From NCBI GenBank assembly GCA_900491605.1, contig UESW01004013.1:1168092-1232091 (forward strand): a stretch of 64,000 nt of DNA, read 5' to 3'. Source of the DNA: Calamus simplicifolius. Its lineage: Eukaryota; Streptophyta; Magnoliopsida; Arecales; Arecaceae. Shown here one piece after another: positions 22,539-33,800 of the stretch. A program made the translations under genes and the position numbers. The notes beneath the pieces are model-generated. The model searched no databases. It was given only the letters and a program-made list of their open reading frames with translations, and had not been told where the DNA came from. Numbering within the stretch: the stretch's first letter is position 1; every line of letters begins with the position of its first letter.

Positions 22539-25500
22539 ATGCACATGCCGATGCCAGTAGACGACGTCCACGGCTGCGGGAGTGGTGGTGATTACCAGAT
22601 GCAGTACGACCAGGAGGCGGAGCTCGAGGTCCAGCCCAGCAATGGCGACGATGGGCTGGAGGGCCCTCTCAGGTTTTTTTTTTTTTTTTTTGGGGCATCT
22701 GGCACTGTTTATTTTATTTTTTATTTTTTGAAAGTGATCTCAGACTTGTATGGAAGAAATACTTGATCCTTGGGCAAGATTCTGAAGTGTGCGGATTGGA
22801 TTCTTATTGATTGGGTTTTGTTAGGGTTTAAATGACACATTCTTTCTCTCCAGTGGTCCTGACCGAATGGTAGATTATGAGACCGTTTATTGTTTCGGTT
22901 TCCTTATTCAGTTATCCATTTATGAAATTAGCATTATTTTGCAGCGATGGATGAATATGATTCTTATAATTCCAATGGCAAATTGGTCAGAAGCCTTGTA
23001 TTCTTATTTTATTGAGTATGTAATTGTTTATCTTGGGGTTAATTTGAATAACGTTACTACGAGGATGATGGATTACGGTGGATTTGATGACTCTATTGCT
23101 GTATGTCTTCAATTCATGGAAATTAAAACTTAATGCTTCGAAAAAGCTCGTTTTGCTTCCTTTCCTGAATCGTGATATTATACTTTTATAAAGCTTTAAG
23201 ATCATTCCTTGATCTCCTATGCAGATGCCTTCGCTGTGGCATCAGTGCCAAGGCAACTCCGCACATGCGCCGTGGCCCTGAGGGACCAAGGACTCTATGC
23301 AATGCTTGTGGAATTGCATGGACAAAGGTAGACGCTTGGAACTCATTCATTATTTCTCTGTTTAGTGAATATACCACGTAGATATGGTATTCTTTCTCTC
23401 TGAATTGGTTTGATCTTATATGGTGTACCATAACAGTCACCCGTGAAGAGTTTTAGATTCTGTTACTGCAATACAGAACAGAAAATTCAAAGATTTAATA
23501 GTTAACAGGAATACATGTAGATCAGATTTATAATGAAAGAGTTTTAGGTTGTCTGTTACTGCAATACAGAACAAAAATTCAAAGATTTAATAGTTAACAG
23601 GAATACATGTAGTTCAGATTTAGAATGATGTCACTGATGTTCGAAACATTACCCAGATATAAAATAGCAAAATATAAACTTAAAAGCTTTGTTCTTAGAC
23701 CATGTATGTTTGTGTTTGTCTCAAAGAGCCTTTTCGCAAGAGTAGAGCTTACATACTTAGTGATCCAAAGGTTCTGGATATTAGGAGAAAGTGGTTGAAA
23801 GAAACATAGATACATGGAAATGATTTTGTCCCCCGCCTTTTTGATTCTTTTAGCCCCTTGAGACTAGCAAAGCCTTCCTGCATGCATATACAAGTAGATA
23901 TTATTCAGCTCAGTGTACAGACAGTTTGAATCGTTCTGTACAAGATTGTTGGCATTCCTAGTCATGCTATTAGACTTAAGACTCCAGACAAAATTATCTT
24001 ATGCTACTCATTATCATTCTGAAACTCTCTCTCAGACACACACATGCAAAATATTTACTGACAGAAATATCAGTGGGTTGCATTCAAGGTTGTTTGGTTT
24101 TACTCAGATTTTGTTCAAAATACTGCTACTGGAACAAATGGTTCTTTAAGTTCTATACCATTTGGGCTATCAAAAATTAGCTTTAGTTTTATAATATATT
24201 GTTGTATGTTTCTCTTTTGGTAAGGAGAGATCCTCCTTTTCTTCTAAGTGTTATCAAACTGTTCAAACATATTCTTGACCTTTTTTCTTAGGGTATTTAT
24301 TGAAGTTGAACAAGCATTAATGATGGCTTTTTATGCACTAGCGACAACCTTAACCATTTACATACAAGCTGTGTAACATATCCACACTTTACAAGATCTG
24401 TGTATATCATTGGGTGCAAATCATTTAAAGATCTTCCAGAATGTGACAGAATTTCCCAACTAGAAATGCACATGCAATATTATAGAGTGGTTTATATGTT
24501 CTGAAAGCTGTCGTAGCATATGAATGGTATCAAGAAAAAAAAATGCACATATGTTTGAGTTTCAAGTCATTTTCTCTGCTTTATTACTCTTGGATAATGC
24601 ATTGTTGCAGAGCTTGTCCATTTTCCTCCTCCATGATTATTAACTATAAAGTCAGTACCATGCAAGCGAAGGAAATCACCATTTTCTCCTTTCTACCAAC
24701 CAATGAATTTATATTTCACACTCCCACCAATATTATAAAAACAAAGGAGATGAAAAGAACCTGAAGTGAAAATTTGGTTGATTTTATCTACAAGCCTCTA
24801 GACCTGTAACCAGTAGCTGAAAGCTAGTGTCTATGTTCGAATCTCAAGTGTCTTATTAATAATAAAGCATATTTTACATGTAATGGAGCATAGGAGGTAT
24901 AGAAAGAAGAGGTGGCAAGGAAATTTGAGGAAATTCCAAAGGTGAAGGCTCTGTATTTCAAAGAGAGGTGCGTCCTAGGGGATGTAAGAACTAGGAATAG
25001 GTGATATCTGTGTCCTAGGGAATATTAGAACCAAAAATAGGTGATATCTTTATATTACATGAAAGATATAATAGTAAACCCAATTAAGTTTAAATGCTGG
25101 TGACTTGTTTTAAAAGATTGGCACGATCTGTGCTTGGGCTTGACTAAGATGAAAACTGGATATAGATAATTGCAAGAAAAGATGCTGAGGATAACTGAGG
25201 GAAGTTTAAAGGTGAAAGCTCACTATGTTGAAAGAATGCATTAGGAGTGCTAAGAAGCAAGAAACAGATCATACCTATATTTTAGGTAAAAGATATGAAG
25301 GGCCAACCTGGTTTATGAAGCTCCAATTCTTGTAACTTGTTCATGAACAAGAATTTAATTTTCAAAAGAAATTAATACCTTTTGTACTTGGTTTTTTCCA
25401 AGACAAAACATAGAAGATGTGATTCGCCTTGTATGGTTGAAGAGATTATCTGACGGCTTCTTACCATGAAACATCAATTATTTTGAGTAGTGTAAAATTT

Positions 25501-28316
25501 TATCTCTAATGATGTGAACAGATTAGGTAAAAGCAGTGAGGTCTGTGCAACCATTGCCTTGTATATATCTTGCATTCTTAACTCCATTCCTTTTTCTATC
25601 TTCATGCCACCTTCCATTCTATCTAGCTGTATTGTTCTCAACTTTAACTAGATTGCTAGTAAAGACAATGAAATTCAAATATCTGCAAAAAAACTGCATC
25701 TTGCAAGTTCTTAATGATTGTAGGAGTAGGTTGTATTTTTTAATCCTGTTCTGATGTTTCAGTATATACCTCTTTGTCTGTTTGGCAATAATTCTGGGAG
25801 ATATCAGTTTATGTATCCACTTTCCCCTTGTTATTTTAGTTAGTGACCTGGTTAATTCTTTTCTAAACTGATCAGTATATACCTTTTTGTCTGTTTGTTG
25901 ATAATTCTGGAAGATATCAGTCTATGTATCCACTTGTTCCTTGTTATTTTAGTTAGTGACTTGGCGAATTCTTTTCTAAACTGATCATTTATTCTAGAAT
26001 TTGTTTAAGCAGGGAAAAATGAGAAAGTAATTGACTCTGATGCTCCTTTAGATGGTGCTGCAATTGCAAAATTGGTGCCAGAAATTGACATGGAGTTTGA
26101 AAGTGAAGAAAAAGCATATGAGTTTTACAATAGGTATGCTGGACATGTAGGTTTTAGCGTGCGAAAAAGTTCTTCAGATAAGTCTTCAGAAAATATTACT
26201 AGATCTAGGACATTTGTATGCTCAAGAGAAGGTTTCCGTAAGGACAAAAAAGGAGCAAAGGAAGTCAAAAGGCCACGGCCAGAAACAAGAATTGGATGCC
26301 CTGCACGCATGACCATTAAAATTACATCAACTGGTGGATACCGGGTGACAGAATTTATACCAGACCATAATCACCAGCCAGCGCCCCCTTCAACAACTCA
26401 CATGTTAAGGTCACAGAGGATAACCACTGAGCTTCAAGCTGTTGAAGCAGATATGTCAGATGATTCGGGAACCACACCAAGATCTACCAATGAACCATTG
26501 GGACAGCCAGTTGCTGGTCCTAGAAATATCAATTTTCTTCCTGCTGATTACAAGAATAATCTCAGATCAAAGCGGATGAAAGCCATGCAACTGGGTGATG
26601 CAGGATCCATATTAAAGTACCTACAGAGTATGCAGCTTAATAATCCCTCATTCTTTTATGCCATCCAGGTTGATGAGGATGATAAATTGACCAACATTTT
26701 CTGGGCAGATCCAAAATCTATAATGGACTTTAACTACTTTGGTGACTTGGTGTGTCTGGACACTAGTTACAAAATAAATGGATATGGTAGGCCATTGTTA
26801 CCGTTCCTAGGTGTAAATCATCATAAGCAAAGAATTATTTTTGGTGCGGCATTGATTTATGATGAATCTACAGAATCATTCAGGTGGTTGTTTGATACTT
26901 TCAAAATTGCAATGCAGGGAAAGCAACCAAAGACAGTTTTGACAGACCAGTCTATGACAATAAGTAGTGCAATAGCTGCAGCATGGCCAGGCACAAATCA
27001 TCATCGTTGTGTGTGGCATGTATACCTGAATGCAGTCAAGCACCTTAATCATGTCTTCCAGGGTCCAAAAACTTTTGGAAAAGACTTCAGCAAATGTGTT
27101 TATGATTATGAGGAAGAGGAGGAGTTCTTGTTGGCATGGAGGGCTATGATAGAGAAGTATGATCTTAGAAACAATGAATGGCTGGGCAAACTATTTGAGG
27201 AAAGGGATCAATGGGCTTTACCTTATGGTCGCCATATATTCTGTGCTGACATGAAAAGCACACTACAGAGTGAAAGCTTGAGTAGCTTGCTAAAAAAATA
27301 CCTGACTCCACAATTAGATCTCTTGACCTTCTTCAAACATTATGAGAGGGTTGTGGATGAGCACCGCTATGCAGAACTACAAGCAGACTTTCATGCAAGT
27401 CAAAGTTTTCCAAGAATACCTCCTTCTAAGATGTTGAGGCAAGCTGCCAATATATATACGCCTGTGGTGTTTGAAATATTTCGGAGGGAGTTTGAGATGT
27501 TCATGGATTGTATGTTATACAGTTGTGGTGAGGTTGATACAATATCTGAGTACAGAGTTGCTGTCCCTGAGAAACCTAAAGAACATTTTGTTAGATTTGA
27601 TTTGAGTGATTGTTCTGCCATCTGCACTTGTAAAAATTTGAGTTTATGGGGATTCAATGCTGCCATGTATTAAAAGTACTTGACTTTAGAAACATCAAAG
27701 AGCTGCCTCAAAAGTATTACTTGAAGAGGTGGAGAAAGGATGCAAAGTCAGGAAATGAAGGAGACAATCGAGCGGTTGCAAATGATGGTGATCCCAGGTC
27801 CCCTACAAGCTCATCATTGAATGCATCAGTGTCATCATATGCTCAACAACAAGCATTTCATGGAATGAGTCAATTTAGTCAAGTAAGTCCGCTAAAATAC
27901 ATATTCTAAAGAACCTGTACGCTTGGCATCATGTCCATTTGAAGTTGATGGCACATAATGGGTTGCAGGATTCTCCAGTCTCTGATTTGCAACCCAACTC
28001 ATTTCATGGAAGCATGCAGTTAGCTCAGGTAAAAACTGTTAAAAGCCATCACTTTGTAAGCTGAAAAAGATTTGATGCCGTAGGACCTTGTATAAATATT
28101 GAAATATCACATTCCCTTTAGACAGAGAAATAAAATAGAAGATATGTGCTTAATTGCCATCCATTTATATCAGAACATTTTTCAGGTTAGGCCTTCTTTT
28201 TTTTTTTCTTTTTTTATCTGAGCATCTTGCAGGGCTACTCAACGCCAGATCTGCACTCCCAGCCGTTTCTTAGGAGCTCCCATCTGAACCATCAGAGCAG
28301 TGATCCTGGCCATTGA
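22539..28316 (+). CDS. GATA zinc finger - FAR1/FHY3-like (MULE transposase-derived) transcription factor
   Basis: Likely a nuclear DNA-binding regulator. Proposed exons: 22539-22672, 23225-23327, 26013-27882, 27969-28028, 28233-28316; donor and acceptor phases match at every junction. Exon 1 starts MHMPMPVDDVHG. Exon 2 is a GATA finger of the MRRGPEGPRTLCNACG type (CxxC, 20-residue loop, CNAC). Exon 3 holds the FAR1 domain (EFESEEKAYEFYNRYAG; Cys at VCSREG and GCPAR; DHNHQ), a MULE transposase-like domain (CLDTSYKINGYGR, LTDQSMTISSAI, HRCVWHVYLNAVKHL) and a SWIM zinc finger (CTC...CCHVLK). The total is about 750 residues. Two single-base deficits break the frame in exon 3: after position 26026 (one G short) and in the A-run 27632-27636 (one A short, inside the SWIM finger). 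No TIFY or CCT domain is seen. The alternative is two adjacent genes, a GATA remnant and a FAR1-related gene. Confidence 0.8.
23328..26012 (+). other. Long intron between GATA and FAR1 exons
   Basis: A 2.7-kb AT-rich interval bounded by a GTAGAC donor and a TTTAAGCAG acceptor. It contains a local duplication: 23460-23540 and 23552-23630 share 'ctgttactgcaatacagaac', 'aaattcaaagatttaatagt' and 'taacaggaatacatgtag'. A second pair, about 25748-25870 and 25876-25990, shares 'tatacct(c/t)tttgtctgttt' and 'tagttagtgac(c/t)tgg'. No further exon is convincing. Confidence 0.6.
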
Positions 28317-30320
28317 GATATTTCAGTTTTAGTCTCAGCATTTTCTATGAAGTACGTTTTGCTATTATTAAAGTTGTTAAAAGTTTATTCTGCTTTCTGT
28401 TAATTAATGTTAGCTAGTTGCATAAAATTTGCATGCCAGATTCTCTGCCCTGGGGGGATGGGTTTAACATGACTTGAATCTGTTTGCAGATCATTTTTGC
28501 TCCATGATATCAAAATTTCAAGGAGGGATTGAGATTAGAAGGAAAAGTATTTTAATGCAGACTACATTGCCTCAGATGCTTTGTTTTCCAAACAACTTCA
28601 ACTATGGACCCATTTGACTTGCAGATAGCAAATACATTTTACCTGCCTGTTGATGGGTGTTGATAGGCGTGTTACTTGCTAATGGATTTATGTATTATTA
28701 GGTTTAGCATGAATGTATATGTTGGATGGTCAGGCCATATTTCTAAACATGAGTTTGTATCTTAGCATTAACTTCCATCCTTCTGTAATCAACCATTTTC
28801 AGCCTTTCTTCATGTACCATTCGTGCTTCCATGCCCATTTGATTAAAAACTGGCAAGATACTGAGATGCACCGGTCATGCAGGACTGGCTTGTTCATGGA
28901 GGACATAATTCGATCTAAGTTTAAGTTATCTGCAAACCTAGTGTTTGATTTTTGGTTTCCCCTTTGATTACCCCTTTGGGTATTGCCTGCTTCATTGTTC
29001 TCTCTTAGGCATTTCGTTTCATGCTTTTGTTTTCTTATTTTTTTATCTGACTTTGCCTGCAAGACGTGTGTTGTCTTTTAGGCAGGCTTGTAAAGCTAGC
29101 TGTATGGAAGCGTGGATAAAAGGGTTTGCATTAAAATACAAAGAATTTAATTCAAATAGACCTGAGAATTTTCATTAAATTCATACAGCTCATGAAAATA
29201 TTTAAATAAAATTGTCTTTTAAATGGATCGATATCGCCCTGCTGGTATCCATTGTTTCTCACTTCGATCACCTCCTCTTTGCCCTGATTGTTAAAACAAT
29301 TGAGAGTCATGCATCAATCCATTCTCTTGCTGCCTTAAAACTACCATACACAATGATAACGCAAAATATGGAATTCATATCTATTCAATTTAATTTGTTG
29401 TATATTGGATCATTTTATTTTTGATAAAATGGTTCGGTTGGGTTTAGACTTTTGACCTATTTAATAAAATAGGTCGGCCAGCATCTCATTCACAGACTCT
29501 TAGCCTAATTTGTTTCGGATTGGACCTGTATTTGGTTTAATCTAATCAGTATTTGATTCATGAAAAGGCTTATTGCACCGCCCCTTCAAATGTGCATCTT
29601 CGTATGTATCGATGCGCTTGTAGTGCGCGACAAGACCTATTGAATCACCGCACATGCGCGGGTAGTCAATCTGCACGATCAATGCGCGTTTGCTGCATAT
29701 CGAAATCGAAAGATGGTGCAGCAAGACTTTTTCTTTGATTCCATTGCTATTGCTCTCTAGTTGTTAGGCTTAAACTACCGTCCTTGTGCTTAACTTTCTC
29801 ACTCGATAAGGGAGAGGGGGAGGGAAAAAGGAAAAGAGTATTAATTTTTTTTTAAAGGAAGGAAAGAGAGGGAGGAAAAGAGAGAAAAGGCTTAAATGTT
29901 ATTTTTTATTAAAAAATAATTTTTAATTTTTAATTGAAAGATAAAAATTGTTGTAATATTTTAAAATAGTTTTGAATCGAATAAAAAATATATTATATAC
30001 TTATTATTCAAGTTCACTTGCTACCCATTAACTTTCATTCGAATTACATATTATTCATTAGCTTTCTCTCAAATTTTTAGGTTATATATTTCGATCTACT
30101 AACTAATTAAGCGATTCAATATGAATTTGAAATGTTATAAATGCTATGAAATGAAATCACTCTTGCAGTGTTAAATAATTTGAATTGACATTCAATAAAA
30201 ATATATATATTATGTCCTTATAACTTAATTTTATCTACTATTTATTTTTATTTTTTAAAATTTTTAAAAGATATGATCTCGACTTAAAATGTCATAGTGA
30301 ATTTTTTTATAATTTATATT

Positions 30321-30367
<47 letters not shown>

Positions 30368-30826
30368 TTCGCCACGCGTAATTATGGGTGAAGCCCTTGG
30401 CTGAAGAACTTCTAGAAGCATCTTCTTCGGCCTGGGCTGGCTGGTGCGCTGTCCCTCGGAACATTTAATTCCGGGTGAAATTTCCAATAACTCCGAATTA
30501 AATTTAGTTTCCGTGCTTCCCTTGTTTCGTACTTTACCAGCGGACTTAGTCAGTAAGATGGGTCTCCACAGACATTATAACTAAACTCTCGGATAAAATA
30601 AAACCCCGCCGCACCTCCTCCATTGAAGCTCGCTAGGTTTTCGCTCTACCGCTCTCTCTCTTGGTTTCTGCAATTTGTGAGAAGTTTCGTCGAAATTGTT
30701 TTCGTTTTCGATTCTCTTGTTCTTCTCTCCGTCCCTTTTTTCTCGCAAAAATCCGTTCGAGTTTTGATTTCTTTGGCATTTTTTATCGCTTAATTTCTTC
30801 TTAGCTTACCGTCGACCCATACAGTA
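28317..30826. other. Intergenic: 3' UTR of GATA-FAR1, then AT-rich DNA and CPN20 promoter
   Basis: 28317-28700 is probably the 3' UTR. No gene is seen between about 28700 and 30500. An (AT)n microsatellite lies at 30325-30365. 'ggataaaataaaacc' (about 30592-30606) is a TATA-like word about 225 bp before the CPN20 start, followed by a CT-rich leader (30610-30760), so this end is likely the CPN20 promoter. Confidence 0.5.
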
Positions 30827-33800
30827 ATGGAGGCCGTGAGGTTCTCTGGGTCTGGAGTTGTCGGGAGGACGGGTCTGCCGTCATTCGTGGGGCTTCGCTT
30901 CTCGCCGGCTACGTTTAGGGTTCCTTCCTCGGTGGGAGCGTGCGGGGTGGGGCTCGGCCGGAAGAGCTTCCGTGGCCTCACCGTGAAGGCCGCCACTGTG
31001 GTCGCACCAAAGGTATAAACCCGATATCATTCGATACGGACCTGGCACTAGTTTTTTGACGCTCGTTTTTGGGGTTCATCAGACGCGTAGCTTCTTGATT
31101 TGATTGCATTATTTGACTTTTCTTGGCTATCGGTCTGGGTTTCGATGGGCTTGTGCGGTTGATTACTTAGCTTCGAGCAGACTGATACGTTTTTGGTATC
31201 GGAAATGTTAATATTTTAAAATAGGATGCAATTCTCTGCAGTCTTTAAACTATGATGCGTTGAATAAATCTTGTGGTGGGGTTTATGGGAGAATTTTACC
31301 CCATTTTATGGTTACTTGCTGAAGCAAGTTTCTGCATAATTGTCAGGCTTGATATAGTATATCGAACCCAATTGCACATTCCTTTTAATGGATGGTAGTA
31401 CAGTATTACTTGGTACAGTAAAGCACTTTTGAATTTCTGTTATGATTAAGTTGGAATAGACTTAATATTTTGCATGCTTTGGTTGTCATATCAAAGGGCT
31501 AGGGATTGGAAGTCTGGATTTCTGTAGCAAATCGATTGCTTGATGTGCATAAGTTCACAAGTGCAAGTGCTAGATAACTGTGTTGATAATTTGTTGCATA
31601 TCCTTTCAATATTATCACATTTGAGGATGATGACATGTTTCCTAGGACTTGGGAGCATTGTGAAGCTGATTGCTATAGCTACATTGTAGTACATTGATAT
31701 GTTGGAATCATTTCTTTAATTGAGCATCTGAAGTTTGCATATATATGCATATACTTACACAATTTCATATTTAAATGTGCAACATACTTGATATACATAG
31801 GCATGTATGAATGCATTTGTATGTATATATGCCTGTATGTGTCTTTCTATGCATGTATGTGGTTGGTATGCATGTATGTGTGCATACATGCATATATAAG
31901 AGTGTGTGCATGAGTGTGCCCACATGCACTTATGCATGTGCACGATGTTCACTTTGCTGCCTGCCTGTACACATGCACATGTCACTGAATGTAACAGCAT
32001 TCCTCATTGAATGCCTGATGTTGAGGCGTTTAGAGCAGCTCTGCTTGTCAATGTGCTCACCATTGGATGATAGGTGGTGTAATGTGGAGAGTTGGAGGTA
32101 TGCAGAAACTTGGATAGCATTATAAACAGAGAGGCACTCAGGAGTTATGTGTTCTTATTAAATCTGAATGCTTCCACGCCTTCTTCTGGTCATGTTGAAC
32201 ATCAGAAATATTTTTATTATATTTAAACACTGAGACTATTATTAGCATCATATATTTTTATTTTAAATTTTCAAATGCAATTGTACTTCGTTCTGTATAT
32301 TGAGATGATTACCTGAGACTGCTTATTCTATTTAATGTTCTTATTGATCTCATTTGACTACACTTATAATGTTCTATGGAACCGATATGTAAAAGTTCTT
32401 TTTGTCACTTGTTGTTGTTATATGGTCAGTAGATTAATGTTAAGCTATTCTTCTAAATAATTTTATTAGGCTGGACAAGTAATAACTTTTGACATAATGA
32501 TTATATTTCTTTATTCAATTTATGCTGAATAAAGTGTCTAATTTATTAAGTATCCTCATTTTATTAGGTTGTGTTCTGATGACAGGATTAATGATGTGAC
32601 CATACCTAATTACATATATAATCTAGTAATGTCTGACATGCTTAAATTGTCTATCTATAATAGTGGTTGTGTGTGCGTGTATTACTTAAAACAATATCAA
32701 ACTATGCATGTTTTTCTTATTTGGACTAGCTAAATTATTTTACAAAGATTTTCTGGATATATTTTTAATCTCTAGTTAAAATTACAGAATACCAACAACA
32801 TTGTAAGTCATGGATGTTCAGTGGATTGTCATTTGTTATGAAAGACAAACAGAACTTGTTTCTAACTGATTGTATCTGTTTCATGATTTAATAGTATACA
32901 TCCATCAAGCCCTTGGGTGACCGAATACTTGTTAAGATAAATTCTTCTGAGGACAAAACAAGTGGAGGTATATTGCTTCCAACAACTGCCCAGTCAAAGC
33001 CTCAAGGAGGTGAGGTTGTTGCTGTCGGAGAGGGTAGAACCGTTGGCAAGAACAAAGTAGATATCAGTGTTCAGGTACCTGTTTGTTTGACATACCTAGA
33101 TATTCCTATGCATCATCCTGAATGGTTGTTGGATGTGAACAGTCTGCTCTCCACTAGATATAGCCAATTTATTCTGGTTTCCCATTATGATGCCATGGTT
33201 AAAAAATTACAACCTTTTGTAGTTCAAAATATTGTAATAGAGAGAAAAGGTTGGTCACTTTAAAATCTTGCTCCTTCACAAATATAACTTATATATATTG
33301 CATCAATTCTTGAACTGCAAACCTTCTTGGAATGTAGGATGGTAACCAGGTTGTATACTCCAAGTATGCGGGAACAGAGTTGGAATTTAATGGGACTAAG
33401 CATCTTCTGTTGAAGGAAGATGACATTGTGGGTGTTCTTGATACTGGTGATATTAAGGACCTCAAGCCACTCAATGATCGGGTTCTGATTAAGGTTTGTT
33501 TTTCAAATTTTGTTAGGTTTTATACTTGCTGTATATCATTTCTTGAATGCAACTTTCAAAACTAATATTCTGGAATTTAAACGATTAAGATAGGATTGAA
33601 AGAAGGATGGTTTGACAGGCTTCGTTTGCTGGAACTTCTGATTAAGCCTCAAAAATTAAAACTGATCATTTGTGAACTTACTACAGATTAGATTATGCCC
33701 TAATTGAGTAAATTATAACATAATCGAAACTTCTAGCATAAACAGGTCTCCTATTATCGACTCTGAGATGGTTTTAGACTTAGTTGGAAGTTCAGCAGTG

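Noticed and set aside
22867..23133. Extra coding exon(s) between exon 1 and the GATA exon
   Set aside because: Frames here are AT-rich and hydrophobic with no TIFY or CCT pattern, and exon 1 already joins the GATA exon in correct phase.
24780..24850. tRNA-like B-box word (gttcgaatctcaa) in the GATA-FAR1 intron
   Set aside because: There is no matching A box at proper distance and no acceptor stem.
31755..32125. Cys/His-rich open frames in CPN20 intron 1
   Set aside because: They follow from the TG/CA alternating tract; both strands are open and no splice signals support an exon.
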